Positions 42,274 through 51,616 are shown, numbered from the stretch's first letter. The stretch: 64,000 nucleotides of DNA from Veillonella nakazawae (GCF_013393365.1 NZ_AP022321.1:1874501-1938500), one strand, 5' to 3'. The notes: generated from the letters alone by a model not told the origin. Translations and numbers: made by a program.

Positions 42274-44297
42274 TGTTCTTCCTCCTCTTTCTCTGCGGAA
42301 TGAAGGGCTTCAAGAGCATGGTCTAAAATAGCCTTCTTCGCTTCCTCTATCGTCATACCTTGTAATTGGGCACCAGCCACGGTTCTGTGACCACCGCCAC
42401 CCAAGGCTTCCATTACAACCTGTACATTTACCTTGCCTTTGGATCGAGCACTAACGCCGATACCGCCGTCATTCAAGGAATACAGTACAAAGGCTGCTTC
42501 AATATCTTCATTACTGATGAGCATATCCGCACTTTGTGCAGCTAATGCCATCATATCCTTCAGACCTTCAGGTGCTACAGAGATAGCAATCCCTTCAGTT
42601 CGATTGGCTTCAAATACCATTTTAGCACGCAATTGAACAGAATCGAAGGTTTCAATAAATAATTGTTTAACCCGTTCAATATCTGCCCCTGCACGGCGCA
42701 AGAATGCAGCCGCTTCAAAGGTACGTGCCCCAGTTTGTTGCACAAAGTTCTTCGTATCAAGCACAATACCAGCATAAATACCTGTAGCTTCTGCCTTTGA
42801 AAGTTTTACGCCACCACCTGCGTATTGTACAAGCTCTGTAACAAGCTCAGATGTGGACGATGCAGTAGGTTCCAAATAAGTAAGTAATGGATTTTCTACA
42901 AAGTCCGCTGCACGGCGGTGATGATCGATAACGATGCGTCGTTCAGAAATTTCAAGAGCCTCTTGAGCTGCTACCATTTCTTGGCGATGTGTATCACATA
43001 CAATAGTGAGCGTATTAGCGTCTACCCAAGCTTTTGCCGCTTCAGGGGTGATGATATGTTCTGTCCAGAACTCATCTTCTTTCAGAACAGTTACCATTTT
43101 ATCAATGGCGCTCGTTTCCTTTGAAAGTACGATGCGTAATTCTTTACCCAAGGTACGCGCAATAGCTACAACACCGACAATGCCACCTAACGCATCATAG
43201 TCTTCACGCTTATGACCCATCACAAGGATTTTATCGGAATCAAGCATAAGCTCATGTAAAGCTTGCGATACAACACGAGCACGAACACGGGTATTCTTCT
43301 CAACACCAGCTGTATTGCCTCCAAAGAAGCGGGTACTTTCACCATCCATAATACACACTTGGTCACCACCGCGACCTAATGCAATATCTAGAGCAGCACG
43401 AGCACGACTAGAAACCTCTTTTACAGAGCCTACGTTCTCGCTAATCCCGATAGAAATTGTGGCAGGCACTTGGCGCGGAGAAGGCAATTTACGGATTTTC
43501 TCAAGGATTTTAAACCCATCTTCCTCCATCGCATGAAGCGCACCACGAGAAATAGCAAAGGTATACATATCATCTTGGAAGTTACGAATGAAACCTTCTT
43601 GTCTATCAATTTCATCCATAATAATGTTATTAATATCTGCCCAAACGCTAGTGTACTCACGGTCACTAAGACCCTTTGTCAATTCTTCAAGATTATCGAT
43701 TTGAATCATGCCCCACACAGGCTGATCTTCTTCCGCTTTAATACGCGCCTTTTCTAAGTCTGTAATATTCTTAAAGTAAAGCGCCATCACTGCATGGTCA
43801 GCCAGTTCATCTTCACTATGAAGCTCTGGACGTGTATCACGAGGATCAATGAATTTGTAAATAATTTGAAAATACTTGTCTTCGTACTGCTCCGTCATAA
43901 ATCCAGATTTTCCCCAGATTTTATCAATACGGAAGCCAGGCATAAGAGCAGACATTTTTTGAAGTTTATTCCAATCTACCTTAACCCAGTCTGCAAAGAC
44001 ACTATTATTCCATACGAGGGTACCTTGTTTATTAACAAGAGCAATGCCCATTGGCAAGTTTTGTAAAGCAAAGTTCGAAGCTTGTGTGACGTTTTTCATC
44101 ATCGCCCCAAACTGTTCCCTTGCTAAACGACGCCGATTATGAAGGGTGTTATAATTAACCAAATACGCCGCTACCACGATAATTAAAGCTAGAATTGCAA
44201 TGGCCCAATTTAGATAGGCCAACAATAATAACAATAATACGATAACGGTAATAATGGTAACTTCTAAACCTTCCCATTTCCGTTGAAAGGATTTCAT
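42270..44297 (-). CDS. gdpP: Cyclic di-AMP phosphodiesterase GdpP
   Basis: A 675-aa membrane protein that degrades c-di-AMP. Two N-terminal transmembrane helices (residues 10-50), a PAS domain (about 70-160), a degenerate GGDEF domain without the GGDEF motif, then DHH/DHHA1: MGHKREDYDALGG (metal ligands), CDTHR, VIDHHRRAADF and the substrate GGGGH near residue 620. Couples cell-wall and osmotic state to c-di-AMP in Firmicutes. It overlaps rplI by four bases and follows yybS by 16. Confidence 0.94.
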   Translation of the reverse strand: MKSFQRKWEGLEVTIITVIVLLLLLLAYLNWAIAILALIIVVAAYLVNYNTLHNRRRLAREQFGAMMKNVTQASNFALQNLPMGIALVNKQGTLVWNNSVFADWVKVDWNKLQKMSALMPGFRIDKIWGKSGFMTEQYEDKYFQIIYKFIDPRDTRPELHSEDELADHAVMALYFKNITDLEKARIKAEEDQPVWGMIQIDNLEELTKGLSDREYTSVWADINNIIMDEIDRQEGFIRNFQDDMYTFAISRGALHAMEEDGFKILEKIRKLPSPRQVPATISIGISENVGSVKEVSSRARAALDIALGRGGDQVCIMDGESTRFFGGNTAGVEKNTRVRARVVSQALHELMLDSDKILVMGHKREDYDALGGIVGVVAIARTLGKELRIVLSKETSAIDKMVTVLKEDEFWTEHIITPEAAKAWVDANTLTIVCDTHRQEMVAAQEALEISERRIVIDHHRRAADFVENPLLTYLEPTASSTSELVTELVQYAGGGVKLSKAEATGIYAGIVLDTKNFVQQTGARTFEAAAFLRRAGADIERVKQLFIETFDSVQLRAKMVFEANRTEGIAISVAPEGLKDMMALAAQSADMLISNEDIEAAFVLYSLNDGGIGVSARSKGKVNVQVVMEALGGGGHRTVAGAQLQGMTIEEAKKAILDHALEALHSAEKEEEEQ

Positions 44298-44313
44298 AAC
44301 GGCCTCCTTTCTA

Positions 44314-45273
44314 TTACAAGCTACGTTTTTGGAAACGTGCTCGCATATCTAAAAACATATCTAAAATACCATATATAACGAGTGCCATTGGACTCATCAC
44401 ATACAGGAAGCCTACAATAGCAAACTTAAAGATGCCTGCCAAGTTATAAGACTTCATAATGGATAGCAAACATGTAATGCCATTTAGACCACATATCATG
44501 CCACCAAATAAGGCAATATTCAGGCCTATATCTGAAAGAATACCATTGGCATAGCCCAAGTACTGACCGCCATAAGCAAGGATAATACCTATTGCTAATG
44601 TACCAGCACCCCAAATCGGCATTCGCCACGTATCCATTGTTGGCAACGTACGCATAACACTATTTGTACGACGACCAATATAAGATACAAGCTTCGCTGA
44701 AATATAGGTTACGACTACATTGGCTGCAAACCAGTAAGCTAAGAGCATACGTTTTGCTTGGTCAAACGCCAAATCTAAACGATTGATATACTCGTTCATT
44801 TGCTCTTGTGTCATAGGTTGCTGTTTTACAGATTCAATAATAGCATTCTTAAGGTCTACATCAATCATATGATTAACTTGAGATAAATCAAAAGATGTAA
44901 GTCCAGCAGACACTAAAATTCCTATAAGGCTCGTTAACGTAAGTGCAATGGCTGGTATAACGATGAGCTTACCAAAGGACCAATTTGATCTAAAAGCTTC
45001 ACCGAGGAAAATACTTGGCAAGGAATATGCCAAGATAGTAGCCATTGCCATTAATGGGCCCACTAACAAGGAGACAAGAACGAATGCCACTGCTGATGCG
45101 GCACAGCTATATCGGCTGCCCCACCGGATACCAATGAGTGCAATCCCAGCAGGTGCAACCAAGGTTGCTAGCAAACTGAGGATAGGAACCGTAGAACCTA
45201 CTATGGTTAACATAACAACGATGGCCGATACAAATGCAGTCTCTACCATCGCTCTAGTATTTGTTTGTTTCAT
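44314..45273 (-). CDS. YybS-like DUF2232 membrane protein
   Basis: A 319-aa protein with eight or so hydrophobic helices, the DUF2232 family always found upstream of gdpP. Conserved features are LATLVAPAGIALIGIRWGSR near the start and ANVVVTYISAKLVSYIGRR in the middle. Role unknown; probably an energy-coupling or channel-like subunit. First gene of the operon. Confidence 0.85.
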   Translation of the reverse strand: MKQTNTRAMVETAFVSAIVVMLTIVGSTVPILSLLATLVAPAGIALIGIRWGSRYSCAASAVAFVLVSLLVGPLMAMATILAYSLPSIFLGEAFRSNWSFGKLIVIPAIALTLTSLIGILVSAGLTSFDLSQVNHMIDVDLKNAIIESVKQQPMTQEQMNEYINRLDLAFDQAKRMLLAYWFAANVVVTYISAKLVSYIGRRTNSVMRTLPTMDTWRMPIWGAGTLAIGIILAYGGQYLGYANGILSDIGLNIALFGGMICGLNGITCLLSIMKSYNLAGIFKFAIVGFLYVMSPMALVIYGILDMFLDMRARFQKRSL

Positions 45274-45318
45274 AAATCTCCATTCTATATAAGAAGATAG
45301 ATTAATTGGTATCTTTTA

Positions 45319-45347
45319 ATTATAACAGTTTAAAAAGGTAACTTCAA
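45319..45347 (-). promoter_or_regulatory. Promoter of the yybS-gdpP-rplI-dnaB operon
   Basis: On the minus strand TTGAAG, 17 bases, TATAAT. Confidence 0.7.
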
Positions 45348-45440
45348 ACAGTCCAATTTCAATAAAAATCACAAAAAAATACTTTAATTATTATGTTAAA
45401 ATAATAAAAACAAATCATTCTTACTAGGAGGAGGATAGAA

Positions 45441-46013
45441 ATGAAAAAAATTGCTATATTGTTACTATTAACTATTATATTTCTACCATTTACAAGTAAT
45501 GCAATCTCATTAAATATTTTAAAATCTCATCCAGAATTATATACACCTATTCCAACAAAACAAAACATGTCAATATATTATGAACCAAGCCAAACTAAGG
45601 TTATTCAATATAATCCTCCATACTATACAATTGAAACTACCTCTTATTATGTAGCTTATCAATACAATACAATTGCCGAGGTTACAACCTATTATAATTA
45701 TGACTGGAACAACAGTATAGAAAACCTTATTCGTGAAGCTGCTATAGAAGTGCTTAATGAAAAACCTTCTAAAGATTACGAGTATTTTGAAACTGCATCT
45801 AGAAAAAAATTAGCTGAAAAGCTATTTAATAACTCTGGTATCACAAAAGTTGGTGGGACTACAACTTATTGGGCATTGAATGGGGATTATCTTAATCAAG
45901 AACAAAATGATAATATTCCTACAGAAGTAAAAATTGGCAGTCCCGCCTCATCTGTTGCAAATTTTGCATTCAAGCAAGTATATAATAAACCCTTTACATT
46001 AGATATAAAATAA
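45441..46013 (+). CDS. Small secreted protein, function unknown
   Basis: A 190-aa protein with a signal peptide (KKIAILLLLTIIFLPFTSNA). The middle is rich in Tyr and Thr (PPYYTIETTSYYVAYQYN, VTTYYNYDWNN) and resembles part of the protein at 10382-11179. The second half is helical (LAEKLFNNSG). AGGAGGAGG precedes the ATG. Divergent from yybS and followed by its own terminator. Confidence 0.75.
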   Translation: MKKIAILLLLTIIFLPFTSNAISLNILKSHPELYTPIPTKQNMSIYYEPSQTKVIQYNPPYYTIETTSYYVAYQYNTIAEVTTYYNYDWNNSIENLIREAAIEVLNEKPSKDYEYFETASRKKLAEKLFNNSGITKVGGTTTYWALNGDYLNQEQNDNIPTEVKIGSPASSVANFAFKQVYNKPFTLDIK

Positions 46014-46047
46014 AAATAGGAGTCTCCTCAAAAGAGGCTCCTATTTT
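46013..46047. terminator. Bidirectional terminator
   Basis: AAAATAGGAG-CTCCTC with its complement around AAAA; between the convergent secreted protein and PIN toxin genes. Confidence 0.8.
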
Positions 46048-46524
46048 CTATATTTGAATATGTAACTCCCTAAGCATCTCAAATACATTTATATATTGCA
46101 CATGTAAAAAGTTGCAAATATCAGGGATTTTGACTTTTTTGGATCCAGGAGCCAATATCTCATGCGTTACAACCACACAATTATTTACATATGCGTATGC
46201 AATAATCCAAGGATCGGCCTTAGATAAAAAATGAGCCTTCTCCGAGTCTTTGTATTGAGTATTCTCTGCAACATAATTAGAAATCCTAGCAAAAACCTGT
46301 TGAATTTCAGCAGAGTCCGATGCGTATGCATGAACAGTGTAATTATCCTGAAACCATGATGATAATTCATCATGTCCAGCCATAATTTCATCTTCAATCG
46401 GCTTAATAGTTAGAATATTTTCTGGACTATTCTCTATTAATTTATTCCAAAATGATGGGACTATATCAAATCCATAATAGCGGTTCTTAGCATCAATAAA
46501 AGTATTACTATCAAGTACATACAT
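46048..46524 (-). CDS. PIN-like DUF4411 protein, putative RNase toxin
   Basis: 158 aa: opening MYVLDSNTFIDAKNRYYGFD with the first PIN Asp, KPIEDEIMAG with the acidic pair, and KADPWIIAYAYVNNCVVVTH with the third Asp. This is the DUF4411 group of PIN-fold RNases. The partner upstream is an ImmA/IrrE-type protein, 12 bases away, a known toxin-antitoxin pairing. It is second in the operon. Confidence 0.8.
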   Translation of the reverse strand: MYVLDSNTFIDAKNRYYGFDIVPSFWNKLIENSPENILTIKPIEDEIMAGHDELSSWFQDNYTVHAYASDSAEIQQVFARISNYVAENTQYKDSEKAHFLSKADPWIIAYAYVNNCVVVTHEILAPGSKKVKIPDICNFLHVQYINVFEMLRELHIQI

Positions 46525-46536
46525 AGATTTATTCTC

Positions 46537-47652
46537 CTAAAAGCCATATTCATTTACATATTTAGAAAAAGTATTGCCTCGTAAACCTAATAATTCATAA
46601 GCTTCTCTATACGCTAAAGATCCTGCCCTAGCGGCTTGAACAACGGTACGGCTAAAAGACTCTCCTAAACGAGTATGAGCTGTAGCATAGAAATTTCCAC
46701 CACCTTGAGTCCTACGTTCAGGCATATTTTGCAGCTGTTGCTCAAACCCTTCCACCAAAACTTCATATTGCTCACGATCTATATAACTATGTGTTAATGC
46801 AACTCGATATATAACATACTGACTAACCTTAAAATATCTCGAAATTTGTTCATACGCTTGTGGAGATTCACTCCATCTAGAATGAAATAAAGACTCTGGA
46901 ACAAGGAACTCTGCAGCAAATCGATTGCAATAAGGTTCAGAGTTACCGTCGCTAACCCCCTCTTCACCTAATAAAACATGACAAAACTCATGAATTATTG
47001 TAAATAGTTTCCCATTACTCGAATCTCTGCCATTTATAAAAATAATAGGTGCATAAGAGTCAAGTAATGTAAACCCTCTAAACTCACTAACTAACAACTT
47101 ACGGTTATTATTGGAGCCCACAACACCATTAACAAAAACAGTAATTCCAATAGCTTCAAGACGACTCCGTATATATGCGAAAGGATCAGCCTCTCGAATT
47201 TGCCACCCCTTTTTGATACCTAATAAAGAATAAGCTTTTTTAACTAATTGCTTAACATTCAGATCTTGAGAAAACGCCCCTATATAAGGTATTTGATCCA
47301 TAGCTAAATTAAACTTACGATACTCACTCAACCAATCCTGTCGAATTTGCATATCATAAATTGTATCTCTCAATTCAGAACTATAAGGAGTACTATCTTC
47401 AACCCCATTTACTCTTCTAAAATCAGCAATTTCTTTTTCAGCTATATTAGGTGGAGCTTGTAAATACATGTACCCCAAAGGTACATTGGAAAAAGCAGCT
47501 AAGTCTGTTATTTGATTAAATGTTGGACTTAAAGTCCCTGCAACCCATTCATCATATTTAGGAAAGCGCGTATAAAACGCTTCATATCCCTTCCCGCTAT
47601 ATTTAGGTAACCAATTTAAAATCTCCCTACTTACCGGAAAACGATTAGCCAT
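46537..47652 (-). CDS. ImmA/IrrE-family metalloprotease with helical N-terminal domain, putative antitoxin
   Basis: A 371-aa protein. The N-terminal 70 residues (YEAFYTRFPKYDEWVAGTLS, ITDLAAFSNVPLGYM) resemble an XRE-like DNA-binding domain. The zinc protease motif HEFCH is in FTIIHEFCHVLLGEEG near residue 216, with a downstream Glu-rich helix (RFAAEFLVPESLF), as in ImmA/IrrE. Proteins of this build pair with DUF4411 toxins and probably repress their own operon. Confidence 0.8.
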   Translation of the reverse strand: MANRFPVSREILNWLPKYSGKGYEAFYTRFPKYDEWVAGTLSPTFNQITDLAAFSNVPLGYMYLQAPPNIAEKEIADFRRVNGVEDSTPYSSELRDTIYDMQIRQDWLSEYRKFNLAMDQIPYIGAFSQDLNVKQLVKKAYSLLGIKKGWQIREADPFAYIRSRLEAIGITVFVNGVVGSNNNRKLLVSEFRGFTLLDSYAPIIFINGRDSSNGKLFTIIHEFCHVLLGEEGVSDGNSEPYCNRFAAEFLVPESLFHSRWSESPQAYEQISRYFKVSQYVIYRVALTHSYIDREQYEVLVEGFEQQLQNMPERRTQGGGNFYATAHTRLGESFSRTVVQAARAGSLAYREAYELLGLRGNTFSKYVNEYGF

Positions 47653-47742
47653 ACTTTCACCCCCTTATTATAAACTCACCTACTAGATTATCCACAACAC
47701 ATTAGTATAAATTAGTTAATCTACCTATACCGCTTTTATAAA

Positions 47743-47775
47743 ACTTTTATGTTACTTTTATGTTACTTTTATATT
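47743..47775. repeat. Three 11-bp iterons upstream of the toxin-antitoxin operon
   Basis: ACTTTTATGTT at 47743-47753, identical at 47754-47764, and ACTTTTATATT at 47765-47775. They lie about 90 bases upstream of the antitoxin ATG, one helical turn apart, so they may be operator sites for the XRE-like domain. Confidence 0.6.
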
Positions 47776-47790
47776 ACAACTATCTAACAC

Positions 47791-47833
47791 AAAAAAACAA
47801 GCAACTGTTATAGTAATCTATAACAATTGCTTG
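47791..47833 (-). terminator. Terminator of the RNase J gene
   Basis: CAAGCAA-TGTTATAG stem around TAAT, followed on the minus strand by seven Ts. Confidence 0.85.
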
Positions 47834-47848
47834 TAAAAATATATATGA

Positions 47849-50023
47849 TTATACGTCTTGAATAATCGGCAAGATCATAGGACGACGGCGAGTTTTATCG
47901 TAGAAGAATTTACCCAACGCGTCGCGTACGTTTTGCTTAATAGTAGTCCAATCTTTAATGCGTTGTACTTCACAATCTTCAAGGACTTGATCTACGCGAT
48001 GTTCTGCCGCAATCATAAGTTCTTCTGCATCGCGTACGTATACGAAGCCACGAGATACGAGGTCTGGACCAGCTACGATTGTACCAGAAGCTTTGTCCAT
48101 CGCCATTACAACGATAACCATACCTTCTTGAGCCAATTGTTGACGGTCGCGGATAACAATGTTACCTACATCACCAACACCAAGGCCATCTACGAAGATA
48201 GCGCCAGCTTGTACACGACCGGCTTTACGGCCACCATCTTTATCGAACTCAAAGATTTGACCATTGTCGCCGATAAGAACTTTCTTAGGATCTACGCCCA
48301 TAGCAACACCAAGTTCACCGTGGCGGCGCAACATGCGGTACTCACCATGAACTGGGATGAAGTATTCTGGACGAACAAGGTTAAGCATTGTTTTAAGCTC
48401 TTCTTGGCTCGCATGACCAGATACGTGGATACCACGATCTTTACCGTATACAACGTGACAACCTAGACGAAGCAAGTTATCGATTGTTCTACCTACAGCA
48501 CCTTCATTACCTGGAATTGGTGTAGCAGAGATGATAACAGTATCATTCGGCGCCAATTCTACCGTACGGTGGTTGCTAGTAGCCATACGGGACAAGCCTG
48601 CCATTGGCTCACCTTGAGAACCAGTTGTTAAGATCATGATTTGATCATCAGTGTAGTTGTGCATTACATCTACGTCGATGATTGTATTTGGTGGAATGTT
48701 CAAGTAACCGCGTTCTTGAGCGATTTCTGTAACATTTACCATACTGCGGCCCATAACGACAACCTTACGGTTGAACATAACTGCCGCATCAATAGCTTGT
48801 TGAATACGAGATACGTTAGATGCGAATGTAGCCAAAACAACGCGGCCTTTCGCTTCGCCTACAGCTTGTTTAATAGCAGGACCTACGGAGCTTTCAGAGC
48901 CTGTAGTACCTGGTTTTTCTACGTTTGTAGAGTCGGACATCAACGCTAATACGCCTTTATTACCGAGCTCAGCAAATTTGTGCATATCCATCAAACGGCC
49001 ATCAACTGGCGTTTGGTCGATTTTAAAGTCACCTGTATGAAGTACAGTACCGATTGGTGTATCGAAGTACACAGCACAGGAGTCAGGAATGGAGTGATTT
49101 GTTTGGATAAAACCAACCTTTACTTGACCAATTTGTACTTCATCGCCTGCCGCAATAGTGCGAAGACATTTTGGAGATACTTTATGTTCTTTGAATTTGC
49201 CTTCAATCAAACCACAAACAAGATTTGTAGCATATACAGGACAATTAATTTCCTTCATAAGGTACGCCAAGGAACCGATATGGTCCTCATGACCATGCGT
49301 GATAACGACTGCTTTTACGCGGTCCTTATTCTCAATGATATAGCTCATATCAGGAATAACGATATCTACGCCAAGCATATCTTCGCTAGGGAATGCAAGG
49401 CCCGCATCAAGAACGATAATTTCATCTTCATATTGGAAGATGGTCATATTTTTACCGATTTCGCCAAGGCCACCTAACGGGATGATTTGGAATTTACCCT
49501 TGTTAGCGCCATTTGGTGTACGACCTACTAATTCCACAGGAGCCTCTTGATTGTTGCGGTTTGTGGAACGATTATTTGGACGGTTGTTGTTACGGTTTTG
49601 ACCATTGCGACCATTATTAGTTCTCGTGTTGCGTGTATTTTCACTACGTTCACCACGTGGTGCACGAGTTTGGCGAGGTTTACGTTCTGTACGTTCTTGA
49701 CCTTCACCTTGCTCAGCATTGCGACGAGTATTTGTACGGCGTGTCGTATTAGTACGACCACCATTTGCATTTGTACGAGTATTTGTACGGCGTTGGCGTG
49801 TTGCGCCTTCACCTTCGCCTGCTGCATGTTGACGAGTACGACCTTCGCCAGCAGGACGGCGTGTATTAGTGCGGCGGCGAGTTTGTTTATGTTCGCCTTC
49901 AGCCGCAACTGTACGAGTAGCAGTTTTTGCTACTGTTGGTTCTGCTTTCACTTGTGCAGTAACCTGATTATCTGTTGTATTCACAGTTCCTCCTAAAATT
50001 TTGTTCATTATTTTATTTAACAT
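47849..50023 (-). CDS. rnj: Ribonuclease J with a long basic N-terminal region
   Basis: About 724 aa. The catalytic part begins near residue 170: QIIPLGGLGEIGKNM, the metal motif THGHEDHIGSL, beta-CASP features TTGSQGEPMAGLSRMA and PVHGEYRMLRRH, and the C-terminal RNase J domain. It degrades and matures mRNA and rRNA. Typical RNase J is about 555 aa; here about 150 extra N-terminal residues are low-complexity Arg, Asn, Thr and Gly (RRRTNTRRPAGEG, NGRNGQNRNNNRPNN). A GTG (50038) lies against the ribosome site; the ATG at 50023 fits better. Confidence 0.9.
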   Translation of the reverse strand: MLNKIMNKILGGTVNTTDNQVTAQVKAEPTVAKTATRTVAAEGEHKQTRRRTNTRRPAGEGRTRQHAAGEGEGATRQRRTNTRTNANGGRTNTTRRTNTRRNAEQGEGQERTERKPRQTRAPRGERSENTRNTRTNNGRNGQNRNNNRPNNRSTNRNNQEAPVELVGRTPNGANKGKFQIIPLGGLGEIGKNMTIFQYEDEIIVLDAGLAFPSEDMLGVDIVIPDMSYIIENKDRVKAVVITHGHEDHIGSLAYLMKEINCPVYATNLVCGLIEGKFKEHKVSPKCLRTIAAGDEVQIGQVKVGFIQTNHSIPDSCAVYFDTPIGTVLHTGDFKIDQTPVDGRLMDMHKFAELGNKGVLALMSDSTNVEKPGTTGSESSVGPAIKQAVGEAKGRVVLATFASNVSRIQQAIDAAVMFNRKVVVMGRSMVNVTEIAQERGYLNIPPNTIIDVDVMHNYTDDQIMILTTGSQGEPMAGLSRMATSNHRTVELAPNDTVIISATPIPGNEGAVGRTIDNLLRLGCHVVYGKDRGIHVSGHASQEELKTMLNLVRPEYFIPVHGEYRMLRRHGELGVAMGVDPKKVLIGDNGQIFEFDKDGGRKAGRVQAGAIFVDGLGVGDVGNIVIRDRQQLAQEGMVIVVMAMDKASGTIVAGPDLVSRGFVYVRDAEELMIAAEHRVDQVLEDCEVQRIKDWTTIKQNVRDALGKFFYDKTRRRPMILPIIQDV

Positions 50024-50310
50024 AGTTTCTTTTCTCACCTATCACTTGAATTGATCTATGCTATGGAGGCCACACAAAGAAAAAGGCGCTAAAATACTAG
50101 CGTCTCGTCAAATGGGCGCAAAAATGCGCTATCAATTTTTGCCGTTCCTAGTGTTGTTGTGACCATTTGCCATAGCAAATGAGTATATTGCCATCATTAG
50201 ACATGTCAGCCGCGACGGGTACGTTCTCTTCGTTCCAATCTAATGAGTTTTGCAATATAATCCGATCGATTTTGATGAAAGCCTCGCTTTCATACGTTAT
50301 GTCTATTGTA
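50024..50310 (-). promoter_or_regulatory. Long structured leader of the RNase J gene
   Basis: No ORF. Several hairpins are visible: GCGCTA...TAGCG-type near 50090, ATTTGC-CATA-GCAAAT near 50170, and ATGAAAGC-CTC-GCTTTCAT near 50285. A TACAAT -10 box lies near 50300 on the minus strand. A leader of about 250 bases would suit autoregulation by RNase cleavage, as known for RNase E; this is inference. Confidence 0.4.
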
Positions 50311-50316
50311 ACATAA

Positions 50317-50361
50317 AAATAGCGTTAACAAAAGAGGGTAGCCCCCATGTTAACGCTATTT
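50317..50361. terminator. Palindromic terminator
   Basis: AAATAGCGTTAAC pairs perfectly with GTTAACGCTATTT (19-base loop). It ends the transcript of the small ORF or UDG gene on the minus strand. Confidence 0.65.
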
Positions 50362-50375
50362 AGATATATCATATT

Positions 50376-50462
50376 CTATTTGTCATCATCTGGCATAGTT
50401 TTGTAAAAGCCCTCGATATGCCACGCACCATTCTCTTCAATGACAGAAATATACCGTTTCAT
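50376..50462 (-). CDS. Possible 28-residue peptide
   Basis: ATG preceded by GGAGAGAAG, reading MKRYISVIEENGAWHIEGFY, KTMPDDDK. It may be a real small protein or the remaining 3' end of a larger gene; no family recognised. It sits between the UDG gene and a terminator on the same strand. Confidence 0.4.
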   Translation of the reverse strand: MKRYISVIEENGAWHIEGFYKTMPDDDK

Positions 50463-50479
50463 AAACTTCTCTCCGAAAC

Positions 50480-50554
50480 TCTCAATCTTTTATTATTTTA
50501 ATTATCTCAATCACTTATTATTTTAATAATCTCAATCATCTATTATTTTAAATA
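50480..50554. repeat. Three 25-bp tandem repeats over the UDG stop codon
   Basis: Units at 50480, 50505 and 50530 share TCTCAATC, then TATTATTTTAA with a few changes. The third contains the TAA of the UDG gene, so duplication of the gene's 3' end produced the array. Confidence 0.75.
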
Positions 50555-51334
50555 GGTATCTACCGCCTCAGAAAATCCTTGTCGATATAGATTGGCACCA
50601 CCGTTTGCGGGATGGCGCAAACCAATGGCAGACAAGCCAAATTTGCCCATTGTATCCGCAGACTTTTGCCCTACTGCGAGCACGAGAGGATCTGCACCGC
50701 CTAATTCTATATGTAGATCCAACAAGCGTTTTGTATACTCCCAACCTAGTTGTTGTTCTCTATCCGTAGGTGTACGGTTAGTCAATGGATTTCCATCCTT
50801 ATGTGGGTGGAATGGGAATATATTCCATAGCAATGTGTCATAAGGATTGATGCCCTTTTCAACAATGGCACTCCATACTACAGTGTCAGTAGGTTCATTA
50901 AAACCATCCTTTTGCTGTGTTCCTTTTAACAAAGAACTAGTAGGTGAACTAGTACGTTCCAACTGAATAGTCGTGATATCCTTCGCACGAATGGTTTTAT
51001 GCTTATCTAGTAGCATTCTTTCACAAGTAATGGCAATCCCTGTAAAACGTCCCCCTTGATAGCCTACAGCCTCAGCCACCACAAAGACCTTAGCTCGACC
51101 TAAGCGCGGCAATAAATAAGCTACTAAATTATCTCGGCGCACCTGTGCCGCATCAAAGCCCTTTGTGACAATCTCTAATTCAGGATCAACCTCACCCCAA
51201 GGATTATGGACAAGACTACCTTGATACTGAGCAAGCCAATCTACAAAACTGCGCACCTTCTCTACTCTCTCCGCATCAAAGGACGCTATATATTCATCAA
51301 AAGACAAGGTCTTCTCTAACTCAAATAAAGACAT
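50543..51334 (-). CDS. Uracil-DNA glycosylase superfamily protein
   Basis: A 263-aa protein. VFVVAEAVGYQGGRFTGIAI holds the active-site loop region, NIFPFHPHKDGNPLTNRTPT the family-specific signature, and VLAVGQKSADTM and LRHPANGGANLYRQ the DNA-binding loop (HPaNGG in place of HPSP). This is the UDG-fold group often named simply uracil-DNA glycosylase. It would remove uracil from DNA, though the catalytic Asp or Asn of classical UDG is not evident. Confidence 0.75.
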   Translation of the reverse strand: MSLFELEKTLSFDEYIASFDAERVEKVRSFVDWLAQYQGSLVHNPWGEVDPELEIVTKGFDAAQVRRDNLVAYLLPRLGRAKVFVVAEAVGYQGGRFTGIAITCERMLLDKHKTIRAKDITTIQLERTSSPTSSLLKGTQQKDGFNEPTDTVVWSAIVEKGINPYDTLLWNIFPFHPHKDGNPLTNRTPTDREQQLGWEYTKRLLDLHIELGGADPLVLAVGQKSADTMGKFGLSAIGLRHPANGGANLYRQGFSEAVDTYLK

Positions 51335-51490
51335 ACAGCCTCCAATTTAAATTTCATATGTTATTACCGATATATATCTACTATACATGATAATTACACG
51401 AATTGCATAAGAAATATATAGTTATATGTACTACAATCAAGATGTCACCACTCCGTTCTGGGGAAACAGGTACAGAAAGGAGGTGCAACA

Positions 51491-51589
51491 GTGAAAGATA
51501 TTCTTATAATCCTTCTAGTTCCTATCGTGGTAAATGTGACCAGCTATCTCATTTGCAAGTGGTTAGATAGGAAATTTCATGGTGATTAA
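51491..51589 (+). CDS. Fst-like type I toxin peptide (32 aa)
   Basis: GTG start after a perfect AAGGAGGTG. It reads MKDILIILLVPIVVNVTSYL, ICKWLDRKFHGD: one membrane helix, a Pro in its first part and a charged C-terminal end with W-LD-RK. This follows Fst of plasmid pAD1 (MKDLMSLVIAPIFVG..., LD near the end). Fst-type peptides damage the membrane and are held off by an antisense RNA. A bidirectional terminator and a convergent promoter lie downstream. Confidence 0.75.
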   Translation: MKDILIILLVPIVVNVTSYLICKWLDRKFHGD

Positions 51590-51616
51590 CCCCGTTAGCT
51601 TAGACGACCATAAGCA

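Noticed and set aside
47858-49996. Several long plus-strand frames opposite the RNase J gene
   Set aside because: Shadow frames produced by the biased codon use of rnj; no start signals or known domains.
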